Assembly: GCA_903925955.1 (NCBI GenBank)
Contig: CAIYHO010000189.1
Coordinates: 1 to 34,258, forward strand
Length of the DNA: 34,258 bases
Reading direction: 5' to 3'
Source of the DNA: an uncultured Chloroflexota bacterium
Lineage (GTDB): Bacteria; Chloroflexota; Limnocylindria; Limnocylindrales; CSP1-4
Shown: piece after piece, positions 24,357 through 31,246 of the stretch
Numbering within the stretch: the stretch's first letter is position 1
Layout of the letters: each line of letters starts with the position of its first letter
Translations under genes and position numbers: made by a program
Notes under the pieces: model-generated
What the model was told of the DNA's origin: nothing
The model's input: the letters and a program-made list of their open reading frames with translations, nothing else
Databases searched by the model: none

Positions 24357-24841
24357 CGGGCGGCCGCCGCGATGTGCTCGCCCAGGATCCGGACGATGAA
24401 CGCGTGGTCCTCGGTCTGCGGCAGGCCCGAGACGGCCATGCTGCCCACAACCCCAGTGCCGGCAACGGTGAGCGGGAAGCACCCGCCGTGAATGGAGTAC
24501 TGATCCATCGGCAGCCGGTGCTTGGCCTCAAAGTCCGCGCCGTCGCGCCGGTGTGTCAGCTGGACGCGCATCGAGCTCTGCTCAAAGAGGCGGACCGTGC
24601 GGGCCTTGCGCGACGCCCACACGTCGTTGATGGGGCCGCTGCCTGGCGCCCCGGCCTGAAACACCAGCCGCTCGCCCAGACGGATCTGGATGACCACCCC
24701 GAGACCCTCGGCAATCGCGGCGTCGGCCGCACGGCAGCCAAGCGCGTACAGATCGGTGGGAGACGCGCTTGTCAGGACAAGCGTCCGCTCCTGCTCAACC
24801 ACCTCGTCAAGGCTGGGGAACGCAAGCTCAGGTGAGGCCAT
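24353..24841 (-). CDS. UPF0303 / GlcG-HbpS-like heme-binding domain protein
   Basis: A 162-aa protein of the GlcG/HbpS fold, close to the UPF0303 group. Features are EVVEQERTLVLTSAS, ADAAIAEGLGVVIQIRLG, RKARTVRLFEQSS and the conserved IHGGCFPLTVAGTGVVGSMAVSGL, where a glycine-rich turn follows the histidine. Members bind heme or have unknown roles. ATG 24841 has GGAG five bases upstream; an in-frame ATG at 24856 has no such site. It is coupled to the ABM-domain gene, so a shared oxidative or heme-related job is possible but not shown. Confidence 0.85.
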   Translation of the reverse strand: MASPELAFPSLDEVVEQERTLVLTSASPTDLYALGCRAADAAIAEGLGVVIQIRLGERLVFQAGAPGSGPINDVWASRKARTVRLFEQSSMRVQLTHRRDGADFEAKHRLPMDQYSIHGGCFPLTVAGTGVVGSMAVSGLPQTEDHAFIVRILGEHIAAAAR

Positions 24842-24888
24842 GGGGTCTCCGATCATGCTGGTGATGCAGGTTGCCGGGAACGCGGCGG

Positions 24889-26091
24889 TCAGCCGCGCTC
24901 AAACCCCTGCGCCGGCCACGGCTCGCAGCGGATGGGCTTGTCTTCGCGGTAGCCCAGCGCGTAGTCCGCCTGGATCAGCGTGTGCAGCTGGCTTGTGCCC
25001 TCGTAGATGACCGCAGCCTTGGAGTTGCGCAGGTAGCGCTCCACGGGGAACTCGTTGGAGTAGCCGTTGGCGCCGTGGATCTGGATGGCGTCAAGCGCCG
25101 CCTGCACGGAGTGGTCTGTGGCGTGCCACTTGGCCAATGAGGTCTCGCGCGTGTTGCGCACGCCGCGGTTCTTGAGCGCGCCCGCCTGCCACACAAGCAG
25201 CCGGCCAATCTCGGTGCCCTTGGCCATGTTGGCGATCATCTGCTTGACCAGCTGGTGCTTGCCAATCTCCTGGCCAAACGTCTCGCGCTCGTGGGCGTAC
25301 TTGAGCGACGCGTCCAGACACGCCTGCGCAAGGCCAACAGCGCCTGCAGCGACGGTGTAGCGGCCCTGGTCGATGGCGCTCATCGCGATGAGGAAGCCCT
25401 CCCCCTCTTCGCCGATTCGGTTCTCAACGGGGACGCGAACGTTCTCAAAGTCGATGAGGCCGGTGTTGCCGGCGCGGATGCCCAGCTTGCCGTGGAGGCT
25501 GCCGGTTGTGAGGCCGGCCATGCCGCGCTCCACCACAAAGGCCGTGACGCCCTTGTGCTTCTTGGCGCGGTCCACGGTGGCGAAGATGAGGAACTGGTCC
25601 GCGATGTCCGCGAGGCTAATCCAGATCTTGTGCCCGTTGAGCACATAGCTGTCGCCATCGCGGCGCGCCGTGGTGGTGAGGGCTCCGGCATCGGTTCCCA
25701 CACCCGGCTCCGTCAGGGCGAAGGTGGCAAGCTTCTCGCCCTTCGCCTGCGGCACCAGCCAGCGCTGGCGCTGCTCCTCGGTCCCCCACTGGAGCAGCGT
25801 GAGGCTGTTGAGGCCCACATGGACGCTCTGCACCACGCGGAACGCCGTGTCGGCTCGCTCCAGCTCCTCGCACAGGATGGCGAAGCTGATGTAGTCCATC
25901 CCCGCGCCGCCGTACTGCTCCGGGATAGGCGCGCCAAGGAAGCCCATCTCGCCAAGCTTGGTGAACACCTCGCGGTGTACCTCGCCGCTGGTGTCCCACT
26001 CGCGGATGTTGGGCAGGATCTCCGCCTCGACAAAGGCGCGGGCGGCGTCGCGGACAAGCTTCTGCTCGTCGGTCAGGCGAAAGTCGATCAC
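24889..26091 (-). CDS. Acyl-CoA dehydrogenase
   Basis: FAD-dependent alpha,beta-dehydrogenation of acyl-CoA, 400 aa, with electrons passing to electron-transfer flavoprotein. The N-terminal helical domain begins DFRLTDEQKLVRDAARAF. The FAD/substrate segment is ALTEPGVGTDAGAL, and the C-terminal GANGYSNEFPVERYLRN leads to the catalytic base E364 in VIYEGTSQLH. The substrate chain length is not evident; short-chain activity fits the mutase pathway. GTG 26091 was chosen because homologues start at this motif and GAGG lies 11 bases upstream; a TTG at 26118 is in frame. TAGGAT at 26143-26148 (minus) is a candidate -10. Divergent from the aminotransferase gene. Confidence 0.93.
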   Translation of the reverse strand: MIDFRLTDEQKLVRDAARAFVEAEILPNIREWDTSGEVHREVFTKLGEMGFLGAPIPEQYGGAGMDYISFAILCEELERADTAFRVVQSVHVGLNSLTLLQWGTEEQRQRWLVPQAKGEKLATFALTEPGVGTDAGALTTTARRDGDSYVLNGHKIWISLADIADQFLIFATVDRAKKHKGVTAFVVERGMAGLTTGSLHGKLGIRAGNTGLIDFENVRVPVENRIGEEGEGFLIAMSAIDQGRYTVAAGAVGLAQACLDASLKYAHERETFGQEIGKHQLVKQMIANMAKGTEIGRLLVWQAGALKNRGVRNTRETSLAKWHATDHSVQAALDAIQIHGANGYSNEFPVERYLRNSKAAVIYEGTSQLHTLIQADYALGYREDKPIRCEPWPAQGFERG

Positions 26092-26142
26092 GGCTGGTGT
26101 TGCCTCGAGTGGGTGCAAGGGTCGTCCGGGGGTCGTGGCGCC

Positions 26143-26148
26143 ATCCTA
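26143..26148 (-). promoter_or_regulatory. Candidate -10 box TAGGAT for the acyl-CoA dehydrogenase gene
   Basis: TAGGAT on the minus strand. It would give a leader of roughly 45 nt containing GAGG before GTG 26091, so this gene appears leadered, unlike its divergent neighbour. Confidence 0.4.
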
Positions 26149-26165
26149 CCGCCGCGCCGCGTCCC

Positions 26166-26171
26166 TATACT
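26166..26171 (+). promoter_or_regulatory. -10 box TATACT of the leaderless aminotransferase gene
   Basis: TATACT, six bases (cgcccg) before GTG 26178. It is the clearest -10 in the window and fixes the start 81 bases inside the longest reading frame. Confidence 0.65.
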
Positions 26172-26177
26172 CGCCCG

Positions 26178-27479
26178 GTGGACACTACCGACAGCTCCGA
26201 CACCCTCGACCTTGCCGCTCTTGGCGGCGCCTCCATCAGCTCGGTCCTTGGCCGCTACATGGACAAGAGCTGGTCCCACGGGATCGGCCACCGCCTGTAC
26301 GACACCGATGGCCGCGGCTACCTGGACTTCGCCAACGGCATCGCCGTGACGGCGCTGGGGCACACGCACCCGCGCGTGACCAAGGCCATCCACGAGCAGG
26401 TGGACAAGCTCATCGGCCCTGTGCATGCGCTGGGCTTTGCAGAGTCCACCGTCAAGCTTGCCAAGATGCTCACGGCCACGTTCCCGGAGCCACTGGACTC
26501 CGTCCTGTTCCTCAACTCGGGCTCGGAGACCATCGACGGCGCCATCAAGCTGGCCCGGCGCGCCACCGGCAGGCCCGCGATCATCTGCTTCCGCGGCGCC
26601 TTCCACGGCCGGACCATCGGCGCCACAAGCGTGACCAGCTCATCGCTCAACTACCGCATTGGCTATGAGCCGCTGCTCCCCGCCGTCTACCAGACGGTGT
26701 ACCCCGCGGTGTACCGCTACTACGCGGGCGATGAGCAGAAGGCAGTTGCAGACTCACTCAAGCACCTTGACGGACTGCTCATGACCACCGTTGCACCCTC
26801 GCAGGTGGCGGCCATCATCATTGAGCCGGTCCAGGGCGAGGGCGGCTACTACCCGGCGCCCGCAGCCTTCCTCCAGGGGCTCCGCGAGCGCTGCGACAAG
26901 CACGGCATCCTGCTCATTGCAGACGAGGTCCAGTCCGGATTTGGGCGGACGGGCCAGATGTGGTCGTTTGAGGAGTCCGGCATCGTCCCGGACGTCGTGT
27001 GCGTGGCGAAGGCCATCGCCAACGGCCTGCCGCTCTCGGGCATCGTTGCGTCCACGGACCTGATGACCCGCTGGGGCAAGGGCGCCCACGGCACCACGTA
27101 CGGCGGCAACCCCGTGGCGTGCGCGGCAGGCGTGGCGGTTTTGGAGACCATCCACGACGAGAACCTGGTGGAGAACGCCCGGCTGCGCGGCGCGGAACTC
27201 CTAGGCGGTCTGCGCGAGCTGATGGCGGACCACCCGGGCATTGGCGACGTGCGCGGACGCGGCCTGATGATTGGCGTGGAGTTTGTGAAGGACCGGGCCA
27301 GCCGCACGCCTGACGGCGCAACCGCGGACGCGGTGACGGCCCGCGCGGTGGACGCCGGGCTGCTGCTGCTCAACTGCGGCATCCAGCACCAGGTCATCCG
27401 CTGGATCCCGCCGCTCAACGTGACGGTGCCCGAGGTTGAAGAGGCCCTCGCCATCTTTGAGGGGGCGCTCAAGGGCTGA
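26178..27479 (+). CDS. gabT: 4-aminobutyrate aminotransferase (class III aminotransferase)
   Basis: PLP-dependent omega-aminotransferase, 433 aa, converting 4-aminobutyrate plus 2-oxoglutarate to succinate semialdehyde plus glutamate, or a related amine substrate. The phosphate-binding NSGSETIDGAIKLAR is at 113-127, the PLP-stacking segment GAFHGRT at 140-146, the aspartate D249 in ADEVQSGFGRTG (248-259) and the Schiff-base lysine K278 in CVAKAIANGLPLS. These match GabT-like enzymes; other class III substrates (ornithine, beta-alanine) cannot be excluded. GTG 26178 is fixed by TATACT six bases upstream. No succinate-semialdehyde dehydrogenase is in the window. Confidence 0.9.
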   Translation: MDTTDSSDTLDLAALGGASISSVLGRYMDKSWSHGIGHRLYDTDGRGYLDFANGIAVTALGHTHPRVTKAIHEQVDKLIGPVHALGFAESTVKLAKMLTATFPEPLDSVLFLNSGSETIDGAIKLARRATGRPAIICFRGAFHGRTIGATSVTSSSLNYRIGYEPLLPAVYQTVYPAVYRYYAGDEQKAVADSLKHLDGLLMTTVAPSQVAAIIIEPVQGEGGYYPAPAAFLQGLRERCDKHGILLIADEVQSGFGRTGQMWSFEESGIVPDVVCVAKAIANGLPLSGIVASTDLMTRWGKGAHGTTYGGNPVACAAGVAVLETIHDENLVENARLRGAELLGGLRELMADHPGIGDVRGRGLMIGVEFVKDRASRTPDGATADAVTARAVDAGLLLLNCGIQHQVIRWIPPLNVTVPEVEEALAIFEGALKG

Positions 27480-27530
27480 CGCCCTGGCGCCTGGTCACGT
27501 CATCTCGTCGCTGGCCCGAGTTTCCGCCAG

Positions 27531-27685
27531 CCGTCCTCTCCACGGACGGTATCCAGCGCGCTCTCGTCTACGGTCCTCCCCACGGACGGTAGGCGGATTC
27601 GGCAGGGCCGCTCGTGCGTGGAGCGGGTCCGCGAAGGGTGCCCGGCGCGGCCGCCAGTTGCGTACCGTCCGCCAGGAGGACGGTA
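27531..27685. repeat. Three hairpin repeats, consensus CCGTCC-N7-GGACGGTA
   Basis: Inverted repeats at 27531-27549 (CCGTCC/GGACGG), 27569-27591 (one mismatch) and 27663-27685 (TACCGTCC/GGACGGTA, perfect), each with a seven-base loop. They lie in the 302-bp convergent gap between gabT and the lipoprotein gene (27480-27781), where no gene was found. Bidirectional termination or a REP-like element is likely. Confidence 0.7.
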
Positions 27686-27781
27686 GCCAGTTTGCGGACG
27701 GCGCTGCGCCCCCCGGCGAAGGCGCAGCGGCCGACGGCCCGGCCGACTGCTCGACGACGGCCAGGCCGCTGCTCCGCGCGG

Positions 27782-28945
27782 TTACTTGAACGCGAAGCTG
27801 GACCCGATCAGCGCAATCGTCGTGTAGTCAGCCGACTCCGTCCCCGGGTCGTTGTACCAGCGCAGATCACAGCCGGCCTTTCCGCTGGTGTATGAGATGT
27901 TCACAACAAAGGTTGGGTACTTGCCCATCTTGACGTTGGCCCACTCCAGGACCTTCACGGCGGCGCCGCCAAACTTGGCGTCGTAGGCCCTTGTTGGCTT
28001 CTTGCCATAGGTCTTGGTCAGGTACGCATTGGTGTCCGCGATCCACTCGGCAAGCGTCCAGGTGCCGGCCAGGCAGTTCACATTGAGGGAGGCGACCGCC
28101 GGCTTCGGGGCGGTGTAGACGTCCAGGATGTTGTTGGGGTCCTTGGGCGCGGTCTCGATGTCTGCCGTCCAGCCAGGAGGCGTCGACAGCGTGTAGTAGT
28201 GGCCCGGGTTGTGGAGATCCCACGGGTCTGTGGGGGCGCTGATCTGCGCCACGACAGGCTTGGCGTCAAACGTGTACGCAAGCGCCGATGTCATCTTGGT
28301 TCCGGCGGCAATGGCCGTCACCTTCACCGCCAGCGTCAGCGGCACGCCGTCCGGGCCAACCAGCAGGTCGATGCTGCCGTCCAGAAAGGTGGACTGGGTC
28401 CGCTCGATCAGGAGCAGCGAATAGACCACGTCAATGATGGCCGCGCCCTCCCCGGTCAGGTGGAGGCCGTCTGCGCCGGATTTCTGGGTCAGCTTCGCGC
28501 TCGCTAGCGCAGTGGCCAGCCGCGGCGGCGTGTTCGCACCGGACAACTGCGCGTACTGCATCCACGGCCCCTCGCCAACCTTGGTGTACCCGGAGGCCGA
28601 GACGACGCGCTGCTCAGACTGTGACGACTTGCCGCCGACGGTGAACACCTGCACTGACCTGATCGAGGCGCCGTCAACCTCGTAGGACCCGGCGAGCCTG
28701 GTGCTCACCCCCACGTCCACGGTGCCGCTGACATCTGCGCGCAGGACCAGGGTTGGGGATGCGGCCCACGCAACAAATGCCTTGTAGACGTCTGGCGTTG
28801 GAGCCGGGGTGGGGACGGGCGTTGGCGCGGCCGTGGGGACCGGCGTGGATGCCGGTGCCGATGATGCCGGGGCCGCCGACCCGCAGCCGGCGACGACGAT
28901 CAGGGCCATAAGTGCGCCGAGGCGCTGCACTGTGCGGCTGGTCAT
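27782..28945 (-). CDS. Predicted lipoprotein (LppX/LolA-like)
   Basis: A 387-aa exported lipoprotein with lipobox VVAGC and lipidation expected at C21. A proline/threonine linker (PVPTAAPTPVPTPAPTP, about 36-52) follows. The mature part has two regions. Residues about 60-250 repeat long beta strands (LVLRADVSGTVDVGVSTRLAG, YSLLLIERTQSTFLDGSIDLL) as in the LppX/LolA-like lipoprotein fold. The C-terminal part (YTLSTPPGWTADIE onward) resembles a PsbP/LpqN-like domain. Either could bind lipid, but the assignment is tentative. ATG 28945 has GGGGAG five bases upstream. Confidence 0.75.
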   Translation of the reverse strand: MTSRTVQRLGALMALIVVAGCGSAAPASSAPASTPVPTAAPTPVPTPAPTPDVYKAFVAWAASPTLVLRADVSGTVDVGVSTRLAGSYEVDGASIRSVQVFTVGGKSSQSEQRVVSASGYTKVGEGPWMQYAQLSGANTPPRLATALASAKLTQKSGADGLHLTGEGAAIIDVVYSLLLIERTQSTFLDGSIDLLVGPDGVPLTLAVKVTAIAAGTKMTSALAYTFDAKPVVAQISAPTDPWDLHNPGHYYTLSTPPGWTADIETAPKDPNNILDVYTAPKPAVASLNVNCLAGTWTLAEWIADTNAYLTKTYGKKPTRAYDAKFGGAAVKVLEWANVKMGKYPTFVVNISYTSGKAGCDLRWYNDPGTESADYTTIALIGSSFAFK

Positions 28946-29062
28946 CTCTGCTCCCCATATGCGCACAGGATGTGCTGACGGGGAAATCATGCGCTCCCCA
29001 AACGCCGGTTGCCACGCCTACAGGGCGGATCCGCCCGGCAAGACGCAGCCGCCGGACACCAA

Positions 29063-29088
29063 AGAGCACCCGCGTGGACGGGTGCTCT
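29063..29088 (-). terminator. Hairpin terminator of the excisionase-like gene
   Basis: A perfect 10-bp stem AGAGCACCCG/CGGGTGCTCT with a six-base loop, followed on the minus strand by TTTGG. It lies 35 bases past the stop at 29123. The remainder of 28946-29122 shows no gene. Confidence 0.75.
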
Positions 29089-29122
29089 GACAGGGTGCTG
29101 CGGGCTACCGCAGCGGCCGGAT

Positions 29123-29317
29123 CTACCGGTTGCGGGCCAGAAAGCCCATCACGTCCTCAAGCCGGAAGCGCCGGTCGCCACGCTTGCACACCCGGAAGAA
29201 CGGGAGCTCGCCGCGGTCTCCAAGGCGCTTCACGGTGTTGACGTGGAGGTGGAGCATCTCCGCCACTTCGCTCGCGGTGAGCATCGGCCCCAGTTCGTTC
29301 ATCGTCATTGCTGCCAT
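29123..29317 (-). CDS. Excisionase-family (MerR-like HTH_17) DNA-binding protein
   Basis: A 64-aa helix-turn-helix protein. The pattern LTASEVAEMLHLHVNTVKRLGDRGELPFFRV, then RRFRLEDVMGFL, matches the excisionase/HTH_17 family, which binds DNA as a small winged helix. Such proteins are phage excisionases or chromosomal regulators; no integrase is nearby. ATG 29317 has AGGA four bases upstream. In the 226 bases before it the perfect inverted repeat GGGTTAC-TCTCG-GTAACCC (29435-29453) is a candidate binding site. Confidence 0.85.
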   Translation of the reverse strand: MAAMTMNELGPMLTASEVAEMLHLHVNTVKRLGDRGELPFFRVCKRGDRRFRLEDVMGFLARNR

Positions 29318-29434
29318 GGTGTCCTGCCTTCTCCCCGCCCCTGCTTGGTTCCTGCCTGCCGCGCTGCCTGTGCAGTCATGTGCGGTCTGGCCTGCTGTTG
29401 CCCAGAGTGTCCGGCTGAAGGTTGGTCCGGACAA

Positions 29435-29453
29435 GGGTTACTCTCGGTAACCC
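29435..29453. promoter_or_regulatory. Perfect inverted repeat GGGTTAC-N5-GTAACCC
   Basis: A 7-bp inverted repeat in the gap 29318-29543 between the HTH gene and the toxin gene stop. It is a candidate operator for the HTH protein (118 bases from its ATG) or a small terminator for vapC. No other gene is seen in this gap. Confidence 0.5.
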
Positions 29454-29543
29454 GTTGGTACTAGGGGGCGGGCTTGTAGGGTCTGGTGTAGTCCCCGCCG
29501 CACGCAATGCGCAGTGCCAGAAGGGCCGCCGCAGCAGGGCCCG

Positions 29544-29951
29544 TCAGTCTGCCAGCTGCACGCCTGCGGCAACACAGGCTCTGGCAAGGCGTTCATCCGT
29601 GGTTGCCAGGGGCAATGCGCGTCTGGCGGCCAGCGCCAGGTACGCGGCGTCATAGGCCGACAGATCCGCCGCGCGCGCCACCTCGCTCACCTCGCCCAAG
29701 GCGCCCGCGAGATCCAGAGGCTCAACGACGATTGGCAGCGCCATGAGCAACTCGCGCAGGCGCGCCTGGTCCGCAAACGTAAGACGACCGCGGCGTTCAG
29801 CGCTGCGGAGCGCGTTCGCCATCTCCAGCGGCCAGATGGCGGGCACCACCGCGACCTCTGCCACAACGCGATCGAGCGCACGGTCTGCAACTGCGGACGA
29901 CTCATCCTCAAAGCACCATGCGAGCGCCACGGAGGCATCAAGCACCAGCAT
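29544..29951 (-). CDS. vapC: PIN-domain toxin (VapC family)
   Basis: A 135-aa PIN-domain ribonuclease. The acidic metal site is visible as D5 (LVLDASVALAW), a glutamate in WPLEMANAL, an aspartate in LSAYDAAYLALA and an aspartate in LATTDERLARA. VapC toxins cleave tRNA or rRNA when freed from their antitoxin. ATG 29951 with GAGG nine bases upstream gives the usual VapC N-terminus; an ATG at 29966 is in frame. The gene overlaps the antitoxin gene by 14 bases, the usual order in such operons. Confidence 0.88.
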   Translation of the reverse strand: MLVLDASVALAWCFEDESSAVADRALDRVVAEVAVVPAIWPLEMANALRSAERRGRLTFADQARLRELLMALPIVVEPLDLAGALGEVSEVARAADLSAYDAAYLALAARRALPLATTDERLARACVAAGVQLAD

Positions 29952-30189
29952 CGCGGCGACCCTCATCAATGAGTTCCCGAATGGTCAGGCCGCGCAGTTG
30001 ATGCCGCCGCCGAAACGCCCGCAGCGCGACAACCGCGGCCGCCACGGCAACCGGCGTGCTGGGCGAGGCGGGCATGAGGATTGCCACCGGCACCCCGTGC
30101 TTGGTGATCGTGATGGGCTCGCCAGCGGCAACCTCATCGAGTAGCCGTGGCAGGTGGGTCTTGGCCTCATAGGCCCCGAGCTGGCGCAT
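29938..30189 (-). CDS. Phd/YefM-family antitoxin
   Basis: An 83-aa antitoxin. The N-terminal DNA-binding part is QLGAYEAKTHLPRLLDEVAAGEPITITKHGVPVAILMP, the Phd/YefM signature. The charged tail (about 55-83) would bind and block the PIN toxin. The strong ribosome binding site GGAGG lies six bases before ATG 30189. A 7-bp inverted repeat upstream is the expected autoregulatory operator. Confidence 0.9.
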   Translation of the reverse strand: MRQLGAYEAKTHLPRLLDEVAAGEPITITKHGVPVAILMPASPSTPVAVAAAVVALRAFRRRHQLRGLTIRELIDEGRRDAGA

Positions 30190-30200
30190 GATTATCCTCC

Positions 30201-30219
30201 GACTAGTCGGCCACTAGTC
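30201..30219. promoter_or_regulatory. Predicted toxin-antitoxin operator
   Basis: GACTAGT-CGGCC-ACTAGTC, a perfect 7-bp inverted repeat 12 bases upstream of the antitoxin start. Phd/YefM antitoxins repress their own operon at such sites. Confidence 0.65.
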
Positions 30220-30240
30220 TGATAGCCGCCGTCCTCTGCG

Positions 30241-30280
30241 TCAAGGGGGCGCAAGGAGGCGCAAGGGGGCGCAAGGGGGC
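30241..30280. repeat. 10-bp tandem repeat, four copies
   Basis: Four consecutive units of gcaagggggc (first and second each with substitutions) lie in the 256-bp gap 30190-30445 between the antitoxin and hypA genes. No gene is seen in that gap. Confidence 0.8.
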
Positions 30281-30445
30281 CGGCTCCGCGCAACGGGCGC
30301 GTGGGGGCACATCCATGCGTCGATTGATCGCGAGCGCCGACCCCCGATGCCACCCTGCCCTGGAGGTCCTGGGCGCGGCGGCCAACCGCATTGTGGCGCG
30401 GGCGACGGGTGTGCGCCATACCTCGCGCACTCGGTGCACGCCGCG

Positions 30446-30787
30446 TCAGGGCGCGAGACGTACCTCGAGCAACTCCAGCTCAGCCTCTCGGGCAACCACC
30501 CGGAGCTCCAAGCAGGACGGGCACACGGCCGATCCGGGCCCCACGACGTCGTCATGACCCAGCGCGCCGTCAAACCCGCACGGACACGTCAGCAAGACCT
30601 CAAACGGTTCAGCGACAAGCTCGGCCTCAGCCAGCGGGCCGCCCGCAGCCAGCATCTCAAACGCCTGGCGAAGGACGTCATCGGGAATGGTGGTTGCATG
30701 GCGAATACGCACGAGCGCGACGGGCCGACCCGCAGCGCGAGCCACCGCCACATCCAGCAGCTCGGCAACCAGCCCAACCTCGTGCAT
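30446..30787 (-). CDS. hypA: Hydrogenase nickel-incorporation protein HypA
   Basis: Nickel metallochaperone delivering Ni to the hydrogenase large subunit together with HypB. The 113-aa protein starts MHE, the N-terminal nickel site, and has the C-terminal zinc cysteines C68, C70, C89 and C92. The first pair is CPC rather than the usual CxxC, confirmed at nucleotide level. Its ATG directly follows the TAG of the protease gene, making it the last gene of the hox operon. hypB, hypC, hypD, hypE and hypF are not in the window. Confidence 0.92.
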   Translation of the reverse strand: MHEVGLVAELLDVAVARAAGRPVALVRIRHATTIPDDVLRQAFEMLAAGGPLAEAELVAEPFEVLLTCPCGFDGALGHDDVVGPGSAVCPSCLELRVVAREAELELLEVRLAP

Positions 30788-31246
30788 CTAGCGCTCCCTG
30801 ATGATCGCGGCGATTGTGTCAGCGGCAACGTCCACCGCCGCAGCAACGACGGGCGACAGACCCTCGCCGGGCTCAAGCGACGCCGGGCCAATCCCCACCA
30901 GCAGCATCCGAGGCGAGGCGCCGTACAGCGCTCGCGCCATAGCGGCGAGTCTGGCGGGATCCACCGAGTGGCTGAACGGCTCTCCAAGAGACGCGGCGTC
31001 CGGCTCCCGTACGACCACCTCTCCTGGCGGCACGCCTGCTGCTGCGTCAACAACCACCACGAGGGCAACCTCCGCGAGATCCGCGGCCAGCTCGGGTGTC
31101 AGCTGATAGACGGCGCGCAGGTCCGCGATGCCGGGCGGCAGCACGCCGCCCAGCCGCTCCACGACAGCCTCGCCAACGCCGTCGTCTGCGCGGAGCGAGT
31201 TGCCGACACCCAGAACCAGGACGCCGGCGCCGTCGGTGAAGGTCAC
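30788..31246 (-). CDS. hoxW: Hydrogenase maturation endopeptidase (HoxW/HyaD family)
   Basis: Cleaves the C-terminal extension of the [NiFe]-hydrogenase large subunit after nickel insertion. The 152-aa protein has the family signature LGVGNSLRADDGVG (12-25), a metal-binding aspartate D67 in VVVDAAAG and H93 in SHSVDP, placed like E16, D62 and H93 of HybD. GTG 31246 overlaps the hoxH stop (GTGA), so protease and substrate are translationally coupled. Confidence 0.92.
   Translation of the reverse strand: MTFTDGAGVLVLGVGNSLRADDGVGEAVVERLGGVLPPGIADLRAVYQLTPELAADLAEVALVVVVDAAAGVPPGEVVVREPDAASLGEPFSHSVDPARLAAMARALYGASPRMLLVGIGPASLEPGEGLSPVVAAAVDVAADTIAAIIRER

Noticed and set aside
29123-29317. Prophage or integrative element suggested by the excisionase-like gene
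   Set aside because: No integrase, attachment-site repeat or phage structural gene is nearby; HTH_17 proteins are also common chromosomal regulators.
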